This document shows positions 48,190 through 58,510 of a stretch of 64,000 bases of DNA, piece by piece. Origin of the DNA: Chitinophaga caseinilytica (GTDB taxonomy: Bacteria > Bacteroidota > Bacteroidia > Chitinophagales > Chitinophagaceae); NCBI RefSeq assembly GCF_038396765.1, contig NZ_CP150096.1, forward strand, positions 2,649,001 through 2,713,000. The letters run 5' to 3'. Position 1 is the first letter of the stretch, and the number at the start of each line of letters is the position of its first letter. Position numbers and translations under genes: made by a program. The notes under the pieces were generated by a model, which saw only the letters and a program-made list of their open reading frames with translations, searched no databases and was not told the DNA's origin.

Positions 48190-50895
48190 TTACTGCTTTG
48201 TTGAATCCGGTGCGGTGTTTTTGCGTTTGATCAATCCTTTCAGGGTATTGTTCAACGTTTTTTCCGCCGCTTTGCCCGCTCCCTGCAGGCCGCCGCCGGA
48301 GCCGGTGGAATCTTTTCCGCCGAGCAACTGCTTTTTCAATTCATCTTTCGCCGCATTCACCGCTTCGTTTTTCACGTGCGTCAGCGAATCTTTCACGGTT
48401 TGTTTCGCGGAATCTACCTTGTTCTTCACCATGGCGGTGGCCTGGTCTTTCAGGTTGTCTGCCGCTTTGCCGGCCGCTTCTTTCAGATCGGTTTTTACGG
48501 AAGGTTTCATGATGTTGCCGCCCATGAGCACGTTCAGATACACGGTGTCGCCCACGTTCACGTTGATGCCTTTGCTGCTGGCCTGTTTCACGAGGTTGTT
48601 CACGAGGCCGGTAGCCTGGGAGCCCAGCAAAGTGCGGGGCAGGGCCAGTTGCATGGTATAATCCATCGTTTGGTCGAAACCGTGCGAGCCGCCGATGAGC
48701 ATATTGAAATTGTTGAGTTTCACGCGGAAGGGGTTCACCGTCATCCGGCCGTTCTGGAACGCGAAGTAGTTCTTGATGTCGCGGATGGAAATGTCTTTCA
48801 GGGCAGACACGTTCAGCTGGTTAGCCAGCTGGTCCATCGGCGCGAACTTCTTCAGGAAGCCCTGGATGAGCAGGAGATTGCCGTCACCGGTGAGCGTGTT
48901 CAGCTGGGGCGACATATCTTTCCCAAGCTTGCCCGTTACCGTCATCTGCGAGCTCATTTTCCCGCTGAGGAACTGCGCGATAGGCATGAGTTTCTGTACG
49001 GTGTTGAAAGTCTTGAACGTTTCCTGCACGTCGAGCTCCTTTACGTCGTACGAAATATTGATATCGGGATGGTCTTTGTCGTTTTTGGTGGAATAGGAGC
49101 CGTCGATTTCCATGGAGCCCTGCAGCGCGTTGGCTTTGATGTCTTTCATGATCACGGCTTCGTCGCGGAGGAGCAGTGTGCCGTTGAGGTTGCTGAGGGC
49201 GAGGTTGTCGTACTGCACTTTCCCGGCCTGCGCCTGCAAGGTGAAGTCGAGGTTGTTGGGTACGGCGAAAGGCGCGCTGGCCGTGGTATCTGCCGGTTTG
49301 CCCGAGGCGTCCGCTTCCGGGGTGCCCATCCACTTGTTCAGGTTGATCTGATCGGCTTGCAGGGCAAGTTTGCCGTTAAGTGCACTGTTGCGGAAAAGGT
49401 AGGCGAGGAGGTTATTCACTTCGCCGTTGGCGTTGAAGTTGGTGCCGAGGTATTGCCCCTTGAAGTCGGAAACGGTGACGTTTTTCGGGTTGAAAGACAT
49501 GAGCATCGACGATACTTTCACGCCGTCCGGGTAATCCTTGCTTTGATATTCGAGGTTCGACAGGGCAACTTTGCCGGAGGCGTTGAACGATTCGTATTGT
49601 TCCCGTTCGATGGCGCTCATGTACCCGCGGGCCTGGAGGTCTGCATCGAGCAGGCCGGCCAGTTTGGTGCCTTTTTCGAACTTCACGATCTGGGTTACCT
49701 TGCCGAGGTCGAGGCGGCCTTTGGCGGCGGCGTCGAGGTAAAGGTCGGACACGGGCGTTTTGATCATGAGGCGGAAATCCACCGGACTGTCGTCCATTTC
49801 AAGATGCGCCTGGGGCACGTCTACGATGGTATGGTCGGGCACGCCGTCGGGGTTGGTGACGTTCACGGCGAGGTTGATATTCTTCACCGGTTTGGGAAGA
49901 TCGGGGTATTGGAAGAAACCGTTCTTCACGCCGAGATGCACTTCATACGCCGGCATCTGCTGCTCCGAGTACACACCTTTCACGAAGCCGTTGAGCGTGG
50001 CGTTTCCGGAGGTTTTGATGCTGGAAAAATCTTTGCTGTAGACGGCGGGTACCAGTGAAAGGATGTCTTTGAAATCCGTACTGGGCGCCTGGAAACGGAT
50101 GTCCATGTTATAGGAGCTGTCGTTCACCAGCTGGAAGAACCCTTCGGTACTGAGTTTCAGGTTATTGACGGAAATTTTATCCGTTTTGAAGGTGTATTTC
50201 CCGGCTTTGTTGTCGATGTTGACGTCGGCGAGGATTTCCGTTTTGGCATCGAGCAGGTAGGGGATGAATCCCTGTGCGAAGCTCACCGCACCCGCGGTGG
50301 TGCTGGTGCTGAGTGTGAAGTTATCCTGTGTGAAATCGCCTTTCCCTTTGTGGTTGAGGCCGGCGATGGCCAGGTGCATATGGCCCTGGTGGTCGTCGTA
50401 CTTCACGGTCGCGTCTTCGATGCTGTATTGCTGGAGGCTGAAGGCGAATTCGCTGGACGAAGTATCGGCGGGCGCGCCGGCGGTGGCGGTGTCCGGTTTC
50501 ACGATGTCCCAGTTCGGGCGGCCTTCTTCATCAACCACGGCATAGATGCGGGGCTGGATGAGGGAAACGTTGTGCACGTTGATCTTTTCGCCGCGGATGG
50601 CGCTCATGAGGTCTACGGCCAGGTCGAGCCGGCGAACGGCCAGCAGGGTGTCTCCGGCGAAGTGGTTCACGCCGGTGATGTGGAGCTCTTCGAGCGCCAC
50701 GGCCAGCCGCGGAAAGCGGCGGAAGAGGCTGATATCCACGTCCTTGAAATCGACCTTGGCGTTCAGGTTCTTGTTCAGCTCGGCTTTGACCTTCGACATG
50801 ATCTGGCCTTTGAACAGGTACGGAATGGCAACGAGCAGTGCAATGAGCACCAGCAGCCCGATGCCGATACCCTTCAGTATCTTCTTGAGTTTCAT
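48190..50895 (-). CDS. AsmA family protein
   Basis: This 901-residue envelope protein has a single N-terminal membrane anchor (ILKGIGIGLLVLIALLVAIPYLF) and a long periplasmic beta-rich body. The AsmA N-terminal pattern DFKDVDISLFRRFPRLAVALEEL is clear, and the AsmA C-terminal region NFAFQN-like (NYFAFQNGRMTVNPF) occurs near residue 710. Members of the family resemble lipid-bridge proteins such as TamB and YhdP and act in outer-membrane assembly or lipid transport. The tail (residues about 800-901) is rich in Lys/Ala with a predicted amphipathic coil. The ATG at 50895 is preferred. Confidence 0.92.
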   Translation of the reverse strand: MKLKKILKGIGIGLLVLIALLVAIPYLFKGQIMSKVKAELNKNLNAKVDFKDVDISLFRRFPRLAVALEELHITGVNHFAGDTLLAVRRLDLAVDLMSAIRGEKINVHNVSLIQPRIYAVVDEEGRPNWDIVKPDTATAGAPADTSSSEFAFSLQQYSIEDATVKYDDHQGHMHLAIAGLNHKGKGDFTQDNFTLSTSTTAGAVSFAQGFIPYLLDAKTEILADVNIDNKAGKYTFKTDKISVNNLKLSTEGFFQLVNDSSYNMDIRFQAPSTDFKDILSLVPAVYSKDFSSIKTSGNATLNGFVKGVYSEQQMPAYEVHLGVKNGFFQYPDLPKPVKNINLAVNVTNPDGVPDHTIVDVPQAHLEMDDSPVDFRLMIKTPVSDLYLDAAAKGRLDLGKVTQIVKFEKGTKLAGLLDADLQARGYMSAIEREQYESFNASGKVALSNLEYQSKDYPDGVKVSSMLMSFNPKNVTVSDFKGQYLGTNFNANGEVNNLLAYLFRNSALNGKLALQADQINLNKWMGTPEADASGKPADTTASAPFAVPNNLDFTLQAQAGKVQYDNLALSNLNGTLLLRDEAVIMKDIKANALQGSMEIDGSYSTKNDKDHPDINISYDVKELDVQETFKTFNTVQKLMPIAQFLSGKMSSQMTVTGKLGKDMSPQLNTLTGDGNLLLIQGFLKKFAPMDQLANQLNVSALKDISIRDIKNYFAFQNGRMTVNPFRVKLNNFNMLIGGSHGFDQTMDYTMQLALPRTLLGSQATGLVNNLVKQASSKGINVNVGDTVYLNVLMGGNIMKPSVKTDLKEAAGKAADNLKDQATAMVKNKVDSAKQTVKDSLTHVKNEAVNAAKDELKKQLLGGKDSTGSGGGLQGAGKAAEKTLNNTLKGLIKRKNTAPDSTKQ

Positions 50896-50962
50896 AGGGT
50901 GAAGTTGTTGTGGTTTACGTGTTGGCAAATGAAGCTACGGATCATATCGGTAGTAAATTCGT

Positions 50963-50970
50963 TATTTTTG
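50963..50970 (+). promoter_or_regulatory. -7 box for the TrmH-like gene
   Basis: TATTTTTG matches TAnnTTTG exactly. The ATG at 50991 follows after 20 bases. Confidence 0.5.
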
Positions 50971-50990
50971 ACACAAATATATATAACGGC

Positions 50991-51581
50991 ATGACACCGG
51001 AACGGAAAGAACGGCTTTTATCGGTAATTAACAAACGTCAGGCCAACCTTACGGTGGTGCTGGAAAATGTGGAAGATCCGCATAATGTGTCCGCCGTATT
51101 GCGTACCTGCGACGCCGTCGGCATCCAGGACGTATACGTGTTGACCACCAAAGTACCGCGCCACAAGCGTTGGGGCGTGAAAAGCTCGTCGAGCGCCGCC
51201 CAGTGGCTCACCGTTCACCAGTTCACGGATACGAACGAACTGGCCACCGCGCTCCGCGCGAAATACGACAAAATTTATACCACACACCTGGCAGACGGGG
51301 CTATGAGCCTGTACGACATCGATTTTTCGGGATCGGTGGCCCTGGTATTCGGCAACGAGCAAACGGGCGTGAGCCCCGAGATCCGGGCGTTGGCCGACGG
51401 CAATTTCGTGATCCCCATGATGGGCATTATCCGTTCGCTGAATATTTCGGTGGCCTGCGCGGTGAGCATTTACGAAGCCATGCGGCAAAAAAGCCTCGCC
51501 GGGCATTACGCCGCCCCCTCGCTGCCGGATGCGCAGCGGAATGGACTGCTCGCCGAATGGGGCTATAAAGAAGATGAATAA
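50991..51581 (+). CDS. trmH: TrmH/SpoU family RNA 2'-O-methyltransferase
   Basis: This 196-residue SPOUT-fold enzyme has the three knot motifs: ENVEDPHNVSAVLRTCDAVG, LVFGNEQTGVSPE and IPMMGIIRSLNISVACAVSIYEA. The size and short N-terminus resemble TrmH, which methylates G18 of tRNA, but the RNA target is inferred. The start at 50991 removes 27 residues that overlap the promoter box. Its stop overlaps the ATG of the thioredoxin-like gene by one base. Confidence 0.88.
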   Translation: MTPERKERLLSVINKRQANLTVVLENVEDPHNVSAVLRTCDAVGIQDVYVLTTKVPRHKRWGVKSSSSAAQWLTVHQFTDTNELATALRAKYDKIYTTHLADGAMSLYDIDFSGSVALVFGNEQTGVSPEIRALADGNFVIPMMGIIRSLNISVACAVSIYEAMRQKSLAGHYAAPSLPDAQRNGLLAEWGYKEDE

Positions 51582-52036
51582 TGAACGTTTTCGTTTTCAT
51601 ACTGGCGATGCTGGCCGGACCGGCCGTGGAGCGGGTAAGTCCTGCGGAGCTGGAGGCGCGCCTGGCCGCAACCGATTCTCCCATGGTGGTGAACCTCTGG
51701 GCTACCTGGTGCGGCCCCTGCGTGGAGGAGCTGCCGCATTTCGAAAAAGCTTCCAAAGCATTTCCGGGTGTGAAGTTCGTGTATCTCAGCCTCGATCTGG
51801 ATGAAGCCTATCCCCGGCAGATCGATTCGTTCGTGAACAGGATCGGTTTGAGCGGGGAAGTGTGGTGGATGGCGGAAACCAACGCCAATAAATTCGCGTC
51901 GCTGATAGACGCGTCGTGGAAAGGGAGTTTGCCGGCCACTTTGTTCCTCCACCCCGGGAAGAAGTCCCGGAAGTTTGTGCAGGGCGCGATGGATGAGGGA
52001 GCGGTGATGCGGGAGGTGGCGATGTTGTTGAAATGA
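51581..52036 (+). CDS. thioredoxin-like (TlpA-type) protein
   Basis: This 151-residue protein has a short hydrophobic start (MNVFVFILAMLAGPA) and a thioredoxin fold. The redox motif WATWCGPC is near residue 43 and the cis-Pro is in SLPATLFLHPGKK. It is probably exported or membrane-tethered and acts as a thiol reductant in the envelope. The ATG shares one base with the preceding stop, so it is translationally coupled to the methyltransferase. Confidence 0.85.
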   Translation: MNVFVFILAMLAGPAVERVSPAELEARLAATDSPMVVNLWATWCGPCVEELPHFEKASKAFPGVKFVYLSLDLDEAYPRQIDSFVNRIGLSGEVWWMAETNANKFASLIDASWKGSLPATLFLHPGKKSRKFVQGAMDEGAVMREVAMLLK

Positions 52037-52058
52037 CGAACCTATGAAATTATGAAGA

Positions 52059-52449
52059 ATGATATTATTGGATTATTTATACTACAACGCCAGTAAGATG
52101 TATGAAAGTTATGGCGAGAAAGACTCGGATTTTACAGGGGCCTTAGTTGTGACTTTATTAGTGGCATTGAACATAGTGACCATTTATTTACCTCATTGTT
52201 GTATTGATATACGGCAAAGGGATATTTTCTCATCCGTTAATCGCCGTAGGAGTGGCTATCGGCGTTCTGGCATTTTTTATCAGGCGGTACTTTTATCAGC
52301 AGCGGTTTTCGTTGAAAGCCATAGAAGCAAAATGGCTTGGAAAAACGGATAAGGAAAGGATCAGCATAAAACATGAGCAAATCTTGTATGTGTTGATGAG
52401 CATAATTGTTTTCTTCGGATTAGCCATTTATCGGGGGCAGAAATTATAA
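52059..52449 (+). pseudogene. small membrane protein, frame broken in the middle
   Basis: Two adjoining frames form one plausible membrane protein. The first has MILLDYLYYNASKMYES and the helix ALVVTLLVALNIVTIY. The second continues YLIVVLIYGKGIFSHPL, AVGVAIGVLAFFIRRYFY and a last helix VLMSIIVFFGLAIY. The junction is near 52180-52190. Removing one T, or adding two, in ATTTATTTACC joins them into a protein of about 130 residues with three or four helices. I do not recognise the family. Confidence 0.55.
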
Positions 52450-52479
52450 TCCGGCAGCGGGAACAAATACTTTCAAACT

Positions 52480-53118
52480 ATGCTAAACGGCGTATTCAAA
52501 TCCCTGTATCCCATGGTTACAATGATAGCCATGGCTATTGGCGCCAGTGCGCAAAGCGCACCCGTGGTTGACATTAAATCGGTCAGTGTGGAAAAAGTTC
52601 GCTGCTATGACCCCTACGACAAATTAGACGGCTACCGCCTTGTGATCTCCGTTCACAGGCAGGACACTATTTTACGGACGCCTGCGAATGTATATAACCT
52701 CGATATGCTCAAAGATCTGCCAGACAGTTTCAGGCTGATCCTTATCGATAAATTATTACAATTCAAAGGAGACACTTCCCGTTGCTGCAAGAAGATCGGA
52801 ATGTTTTATTACGATGGAATCGAAAGGACATGCTACGGAAAACCCAAATCCAGCTACTTCAGCATTCAGATCGACGCGCTTTTCATGATCAACAAAATCG
52901 TGTATCCCTTCGGTACAAGTTTGTATTCCTGCCGGCCGGTGGTCGTAAATCCGCGAACGAAGAAAGAGTTGAACGAACGGCACGGGGAAATTATCAAATA
53001 CTACAAAGTGTATGAACGGAGTTATCGGGCGGCCCGGGAAAAAGGCCGGTTAGACGAAACTTTCCGGTTCAATACCCGGCGCTATGCCTGGTTCGGGGCT
53101 GCCTTCATGCATGATTGA
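52480..53118 (+). CDS. secreted hypothetical protein
   Basis: This 212-residue protein has a signal-like N-terminus (SLYPMVTMIAMAIGASAQ). The mature part has several cysteines (EKVRCYDPYD, RCCKKIGMFYYDG, RTCYGKP, YSCRPV), which suggest disulfides in the periplasm or outside. The end is basic and helical (YYKVYERSYRAAREKGR). It is not recognised as a known family. It stands alone after the membrane-protein remnant and ahead of a convergent gene. Confidence 0.7.
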   Translation: MLNGVFKSLYPMVTMIAMAIGASAQSAPVVDIKSVSVEKVRCYDPYDKLDGYRLVISVHRQDTILRTPANVYNLDMLKDLPDSFRLILIDKLLQFKGDTSRCCKKIGMFYYDGIERTCYGKPKSSYFSIQIDALFMINKIVYPFGTSLYSCRPVVVNPRTKKELNERHGEIIKYYKVYERSYRAAREKGRLDETFRFNTRRYAWFGAAFMHD

Positions 53119-53123
53119 GGCAA

Positions 53124-53732
53124 TCAGGATATCCGTGCCTTCTTCACCTGATCCTCCACATAGGCGCGGAAAATCCCGTCGAGCCCTTCTGCCCGGGTGA
53201 TCTCATCCCATTCTTCCCAGTCCTTTTCCGTCACTTTTCCCCGGTCTACGAACAGCTCAGTAATATTGGCCGCGGTATTTTCATTGACGAGCCCGCTGCC
53301 CGCGAACGCCGCCAGCAGCGCCGTTCCCGCCACTTCGTCGGGGAATCCGGCCCCTGCGTCGAAATAATACGCAGCGATCGTTTTGTACAGGCATTGGATG
53401 GATTTGATGGCGGCTTCGGAGCGGTACAGGTTCCGCGACTGCCGGATTTCCTTCACCCAATGCGCCACCATATCCATATCGGCCAGGCTGGCGCGAACGT
53501 CGGGCTCACTGCTGCGCAGCAGCGATTCGTCGGCCGAAAGTACCAATGCTTCTTCGAGGAATTGCAGGGAATGGAGGACCATGTCCATCACAAAAGCGTT
53601 ATCGATCTCGGCCGAATCGAAATCGGTCTCTATCCACTTTACGAGGGAGGGGTGCGTGCCGCGAACGCCCTGGTAGAGCGTTTGCATGATCTGCAGGCCG
53701 CCCAGCCCGTTTAATTTATCAGGTAACATCAT
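53124..53732 (-). CDS. hypothetical helical cytoplasmic protein
   Basis: This 202-residue, mostly helical acidic protein has no signal peptide. It begins with a double Met (MMLPDKLNGLGGLQIMQTLYQG) and includes MDMVLHSLQFLEEALVLSADESLL and AIKSIQCLYKTIAAYYFDAG. There are no recognisable catalytic motifs and I do not know the family. It ends 6 bp from the convergent secreted-protein gene and lies downstream of nrdA behind a terminator. Confidence 0.7.
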   Translation of the reverse strand: MMLPDKLNGLGGLQIMQTLYQGVRGTHPSLVKWIETDFDSAEIDNAFVMDMVLHSLQFLEEALVLSADESLLRSSEPDVRASLADMDMVAHWVKEIRQSRNLYRSEAAIKSIQCLYKTIAAYYFDAGAGFPDEVAGTALLAAFAGSGLVNENTAANITELFVDRGKVTEKDWEEWDEITRAEGLDGIFRAYVEDQVKKARIS

Positions 53733-53871
53733 GGGTTAATTGTTGGGGTACGGAAAGTTACCGGATAAAACCGTTGTGGCTTGGCAGCGGGGCGCAAACT
53801 GGCAACGGGGGCGGGTGGAATATCAAAAGCGGACTTCGGGCTGCGGGGCTTTCCGGCGAAATGCACGGCAC

Positions 53872-53901
53872 AAAAAAGCCCGGAAGCTTTCGCTCCCGGG
53901 C
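53872..53901 (-). terminator. terminator of nrdBA
   Basis: On the minus strand GCCCGGGAGC pairs with GCTTCCGGGC around GAAA, then six T. It lies 33 bases after the nrdA stop. Confidence 0.9.
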
Positions 53902-53933
53902 AGGGTTTTTATTATCTGCAATGAATAACCGGA

Positions 53934-56306
53934 TTAGGCGCTGCAGGTTACGCAGCCTTCTTCCATGGTGCAAACCGCACCTTCCACGATCTCCATTTCG
54001 CCGGAGCCTTCGGCAGGCATAACGGGCACCATGTTCTGGCCGCCCTGTTTTTCCACCGTGAACTGAACGGCTTGCGCTGCCGCCTGCGTGCGGAGGTAGT
54101 ACATGCCGGTCTTGAGGCCTTTCTTCCAGGCGTAGAAGTGCATGGAAGTGAGCTTGGAAGCCGTCGGCTTGTCTACGAACAGGTTCAGCGATTGCGACTG
54201 GCAGATGAACGCACCGCGGTCGGCCGCCATATCGATGATCGTACGCTGTTTGATTTCCCAAACGGTTTTGTACAGTTCCTTGATGTTGGAGGGGATCTCG
54301 GGGATGCCCTGGATGGAACCGTTCGCCGAGATGATCTTGTTCTTCATGTCGTTGTCCCACAGACCGAGCTCTACGAGGTCTTTCAGCAGGTGTTTGTTCA
54401 CTACCACGAACTCTCCGCTCAATACGCGGCGGGTGTAGATGTTGGAAGTGTATGGCTCGAAGCACTCGTTGTTGCCGAGGATCTGCGAAGTAGATGCAGT
54501 GGGCATGGGCGCCAGCAACAGGGAGTTGCGCACACCGTGCTTTTTGATCTCGGCTTTCAGGCCGGTCCAGTCCCAACGGTCAGACGGCTGCACGTTCCAC
54601 ATATCGTATTGCAGGATGCCTTTGGAAATGGGCGATCCTTCGTAGGAAGCGTATTTGCCTTCGGTAGTGGCGAGGTCTTTGGAAGCGGTCAGCGAAGCGA
54701 AGTAGATCGTTTCGAAGATTTCCTTGTTCAGCTGTTGTGCCGGCTCGCTTTCGAAGGGATAGCGGAGGAGGAAGAACGTGTCTGCCAGGCCCTGCACGCC
54801 GAGGCCGATGGGGCGGTGGCGGAGGTTGGAGTTGCGGGCTTCTTCAACCGGGTAATAGTTCTGATCGATGATACGGTTCAGGTTGATGGTAGCCTGGTAG
54901 GTAACGTCGAAGAGTTTCTGATGATCGAACTTGCCGTCGATCACGAACCGGGGCAGCGCCAGGGAGGCGAGGTTGCACACGGCTACTTCGTCTTCGGAAG
55001 TATATTCGATGATCTCGGTGCAGAGGTTGGAGGATTTGATGGTGCCGAGGTTCTGCTGGTTAGACTTGCGGTTGGCGGAGTCTTTGTACAGCAGGTACGG
55101 GGTGCCGGTCTCGATCTGAGCGTCGAGGATGGCGAACCACAGGTCCTGCGCTTTCACGGTTTTGCGGGCGCGGTTTTCGGACTCGTATTTTTCGTACAGT
55201 TTCTCGAATTCTTCGCCCCAGCAATCGGCCAGGCCGGGTGCTTCGTGGGGGCAGAACAGGCTCCAGTCGCCATTTTCTTCCACACGTTTCATGAACAGGT
55301 CGGGCATCCAGAGGGCGTAGAAGAGGTCGCGGGCGCGCATTTCTTCCTTACCGTGGTTTTTGCGGAGGTCGAGGAACTCGAACACGTCGGCATGCCAGGG
55401 CTCCAGGTAAATGGCGAACGCGCCTTTGCGCTTGCCGCCTCCCTGGTCTACATAACGGGCCGTGTCGTTGAACACGCGCAGCATGGGGATGATGCCGTTG
55501 CTGGTACCGTTGGTGCCGCTGATGTAGGAGCCGGTGGCGCGGATGTTATGGATGCTGAGGCCGATGCCGCCTGCGCTCTGGGAGATCTTGGCGGTCTGCT
55601 TCAGGGTGTCGTAAATGCCGTCGATGCTGTCGCCCTTCATAGTCAGCAGGAAGCAGGAGCTCATCTGGGGCTTCGGCGTTCCGGCGTTGAACAGGGTAGG
55701 GGTGGCGTGTGTGAACCAGCGCTCGCTCATCAGGTTGTACGTTTTGATGGCGGAGTCGATGTCTTCTTTATGGATGCCGACAGCTACGCGCATGAACATG
55801 TGCTGCGGGCGCTCGGCGATCTTGCCGTCCACTTTCAGGAGGTAAGAGCGTTCCAGCGTCTTGAACCCGAAGTAATCGAACGCGAAATCGCGGTCGTAAA
55901 TGATGGTGGAATCGAGGATGTCGGCATTCGCCTTGATGATCTCCCAAACATCGTCGCCCAGCAGACCGGCGTTTTTGCCGGTTTTGGGGTCAACGTATTC
56001 ATAGAGTTTCTTCATCGTTTTGGAGAACGACTTCAAAGTATTTTTATGCAGGTTGCTCACCGCGATGCGGGAAGCGAGCTGCGCATAGTCCGGGTGCTTG
56101 GTCGTCAGGGAGGCGGCGGTTTCGGCGGCGAGGTTGTCCAGCTCGCTCGTGGTAACACCGTCGTACAGTCCCTGGATCACTTTCTTCGCTACATCTATTG
56201 AATCTACGTATTCCGGCGCCAGTCCGTAACACAGCTTCTCTACCCTTGCCGTAATCTTGTCGAACTTGACAGTTTCCTTTCTGCCGTCTCTTTTTATAAC
56301 GAACAT
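53934..56306 (-). CDS. nrdA: ribonucleoside-diphosphate reductase large subunit, class Ia
   Basis: This 790-residue catalytic subunit makes dNDPs. An N-terminal ATP-cone (residues 1-90, [16 protein letters not shown]) gives allosteric control. The active-site cysteines are in PQMSSCFLL and [17 protein letters not shown], with the [22 protein letters not shown] segment between. The C-terminal redox pair is in [11 protein letters not shown]. It follows nrdB by about 60 bp, and both are behind the cobalamin riboswitch. The enzyme itself needs no B12. A 709-residue antisense ORF is a shadow. Confidence 0.97.
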   Translation of the reverse strand: MFVIKRDGRKETVKFDKITARVEKLCYGLAPEYVDSIDVAKKVIQGLYDGVTTSELDNLAAETAASLTTKHPDYAQLASRIAVSNLHKNTLKSFSKTMKKLYEYVDPKTGKNAGLLGDDVWEIIKANADILDSTIIYDRDFAFDYFGFKTLERSYLLKVDGKIAERPQHMFMRVAVGIHKEDIDSAIKTYNLMSERWFTHATPTLFNAGTPKPQMSSCFLLTMKGDSIDGIYDTLKQTAKISQSAGGIGLSIHNIRATGSYISGTNGTSNGIIPMLRVFNDTARYVDQGGGKRKGAFAIYLEPWHADVFEFLDLRKNHGKEEMRARDLFYALWMPDLFMKRVEENGDWSLFCPHEAPGLADCWGEEFEKLYEKYESENRARKTVKAQDLWFAILDAQIETGTPYLLYKDSANRKSNQQNLGTIKSSNLCTEIIEYTSEDEVAVCNLASLALPRFVIDGKFDHQKLFDVTYQATINLNRIIDQNYYPVEEARNSNLRHRPIGLGVQGLADTFFLLRYPFESEPAQQLNKEIFETIYFASLTASKDLATTEGKYASYEGSPISKGILQYDMWNVQPSDRWDWTGLKAEIKKHGVRNSLLLAPMPTASTSQILGNNECFEPYTSNIYTRRVLSGEFVVVNKHLLKDLVELGLWDNDMKNKIISANGSIQGIPEIPSNIKELYKTVWEIKQRTIIDMAADRGAFICQSQSLNLFVDKPTASKLTSMHFYAWKKGLKTGMYYLRTQAAAQAVQFTVEKQGGQNMVPVMPAEGSGEMEIVEGAVCTMEEGCVTCSA

Positions 56307-56368
56307 AGTGTGATGAATTTAGTGGGTGAAAAATTGAATATGGCTAGATTGAGGTTATGTTTTTTTGA

Positions 56369-57340
56369 CTAGAAATCTTCGTCGAGGCTGAAGGTTTGTG
56401 TTTCCTTGCTGCCCATTACGCCGGCTTTCTGGTAATCGCCTACGCGTTTTTCGAAGAAGTTGGTTTTGCCCTGGAGCGAGATCATTTCCATGAAATCGAA
56501 GGGGTTGGCGGCGTTGAAGAGCTTGCTTGCGCCCAGAGCCTGGAGCCAGCGGTCGGCCACGAACTCGATGTATTGTTTCATGAGGTCGGCGTTCATTCCG
56601 ATGAGGGCTGCGGGCAGTGCTTCGGTGATGAATTCCTTCTCGATGGTAACGGCGTCGGCGATGATCTCGTGTACTTCTTTTTCGCTCAGCTTGCCTTCGA
56701 GCATGGAGTACAGGAGGCATGCGAATTCGCAGTGGAGGCCTTCGTCGCGGGAGATGAGCTCGTTGGAGAAGGTGAGGCCGGGCATGAGGCCGCGTTTTTT
56801 CAGCCAGAAGATGGAGCAGAAAGAGCCGGAGAAGAAGATGCCTTCTACCGCCGCGAACGCTACGAGGCGTTGGGCGAAGGTGCCATTCTCGATCCAGCGG
56901 AGGGCCCATTCGGCTTTTTTCTTCACGGCCGGTACGGTTTCGATGGCGTGGAAAAGACGGTCCTTTTCGGCGGGGTCTTTCACATAAGTATCGATGAGGA
57001 GGGCGTAAGTTTCGGAGTGGATGTTTTCCATCATGATCTGGAACCCGTAGAAGCAGCGTGCCTCGGGGATCTGCACTTCGCTCATGAAGTTCACGGCCAG
57101 GTTTTCGTTCACGATGCCGTCGGATGCGGCGAAGAATGCCAGTACGTGGGAAATGAAGTGGCGCTCGCCGTCGTTGAGTTTGGCCCAGTCTGCCAGGTCG
57201 CCCGACAGGTCGATTTCTTCCGCCGTCCAGAAGCTGGCTTCATGGCGTTTGTACTGTTCCCAGATAGCGGGGTAGTTGATAGGCAGGAGTACGAACCTGT
57301 CCTTGTTTTCCTTCAGTAATATCTCGTTCTCGTTATTCAT
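56369..57340 (-). CDS. nrdB: ribonucleoside-diphosphate reductase small subunit, class Ia
   Basis: This 323-residue diiron/tyrosyl radical subunit has metal ligands in [33 protein letters not shown] and [22 protein letters not shown]. The radical tyrosine is likely that of RCFYGFQ, as in eukaryote-like R2 proteins. The C-terminal tail FSLDEDF binds the large subunit. nrdB is first in the operon. Its 153-base leader after the aptamer could hold the expression platform. Confidence 0.96.
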   Translation of the reverse strand: MNNENEILLKENKDRFVLLPINYPAIWEQYKRHEASFWTAEEIDLSGDLADWAKLNDGERHFISHVLAFFAASDGIVNENLAVNFMSEVQIPEARCFYGFQIMMENIHSETYALLIDTYVKDPAEKDRLFHAIETVPAVKKKAEWALRWIENGTFAQRLVAFAAVEGIFFSGSFCSIFWLKKRGLMPGLTFSNELISRDEGLHCEFACLLYSMLEGKLSEKEVHEIIADAVTIEKEFITEALPAALIGMNADLMKQYIEFVADRWLQALGASKLFNAANPFDFMEMISLQGKTNFFEKRVGDYQKAGVMGSKETQTFSLDEDF

Positions 57341-57492
57341 ACAAGTTTTTTTATATGGTTAACCAGTTTTAGTTGCCAGTTTTGTGATTGAACGTGATCC
57401 GAAGGGCGACGAAGGTCCCTCATCCTCGTAAGGAAAGTAGCGGGGGCCGTCAGCCAATACCTTGGATCGCGAAGGTTTTGACGTTGTCCGAA

Positions 57493-57669
57493 GTGCTGGC
57501 AGGTCTCCTGGCTATCCCTTGCCGGGGGCCTTCCCGTCCCGCTTTCGCTGAACAGTGGCGTAAATTGTAGAAACCGGCATTGACAGGGGGTTACAGTAGC
57601 GCGTCTGCCCGTGATTTGCACACGGTTCCCTTTTAATTCCTCGCGTCGGACACGTCCGGAAGCCAGCAC
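57493..57669 (-). promoter_or_regulatory. cobalamin (AdoCbl) riboswitch upstream of nrdBA
   Basis: On the minus strand the P1 stem is GTGCTGGC (57669-57662) with GCCAGCAC (57500-57493). Between them come AAAAGGGAACC, CGCGCTACTGTAACCC, GCCACTG, GGGAAGGCCC and the B12-box CCAGGAGACCTGCC, in the order seen in the class. It is placed to sense adenosylcobalamin and lower nrdBA expression. Confidence 0.94.
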
Positions 57670-57689
57670 ATCGTTGTCAAGAACTGCTG

Positions 57690-57697
57690 CAAATGTA
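57690..57697 (-). promoter_or_regulatory. -7 box of the nrdBA operon
   Basis: TACATTTG on the minus strand matches TAnnTTTG and lies about 20 bases before the aptamer. A TTTG at 57718-57715 is 17 bases away, slightly short of the ideal spacing. Confidence 0.55.
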
Positions 57698-57738
57698 ATG
57701 ATCAAACCCCCTGCACAAATTCATAAGTTACCCCCATA

Positions 57739-58510
57739 TGTGGATAAAGAACTCAACAACTTTGGAGATGCCGCAGGGGCGGCGGATCGGGGCTTTTACA
57801 CACATAAATGCAGGTATTTGTTATGAGGATTTCTCACAATGTGTTGATTTTCTGGCACATATTAGCACAGTTAAAATGTATGTCGATCCGGACGCTGAAA
57901 CCCAATTATTTGCACATTCATGGAAAAAAGCATTTCTTCTTTATCACCCATCGCCGTCCTTCTGAGAATGTAACAACGCATAACAGGAAGTAAGGGAATG
58001 CCTGTCGTTATCCACCATCGCCTTCCTTTCGCGGATAAAACATGCATAACAGGAGCAAAGGGGTGCCTTCGTTATCCCCATCGCCATCCTTCCATGTATA
58101 AAAAAATGCATAACAGGAGGAAAGGGATGCCTTCGTTATCCACCATCGTCATCCTTCCATGGATAAAACAGTGGATAACAGGAAGTAAGGGATGCCTACG
58201 TTATCCACCATCGTCATCCTTTCGTGAATAAAAACGCGGATAAAAACAATGCATGACAGGAAGTAAGGGGAATGCCTTCGTATTCCCCAATCACCAACCT
58301 TCCGCGGATAAAAACAGTGCATGACAGGAAGTAAGGGATACCCCTGCCAAACGTACGATGGCTCCCGGCCGGGAACGATGTGGATAAGGAAGGAAGCTCC
58401 TCTTTTTCCACCATCGCCAACCTTCCGCGGATAAAAACAGTGCATAACAGGAAGTAAGGGATACCCCTGCCAAACGTACGATCATTCCCGGCCGGGAAAG
58501 ATGTGGATAA
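57739..58510. other. cluster of DnaA-box-like 9-mers
   Basis: Exact TTATCCACA boxes (read on the minus strand as TGTGGATAA on plus) occur at 57739-57747, 58379-58387 and 58502-58510. One-mismatch forms are at 57794-57802, 58008-58016, 58072-58080, 58136-58144, 58170-58178, 58201-58209 and 58439-58447. An AT-richer stretch spans about 57810-57950. No convincing gene lies in this 900-base region. The cluster may be an origin, a DnaA-titration site or a control site for nrdBA. Confidence 0.55.

Noticed and set aside
54072..56201. 709-codon ORF opposite nrdA
   Set aside because: Shadow of a clear nrdA; composition is not protein-like and there is no promoter or RBS.
57998..58231. Short ORF running through the tandem repeats
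   Set aside because: Only translates the repeat unit in a changing frame; no RBS or family.
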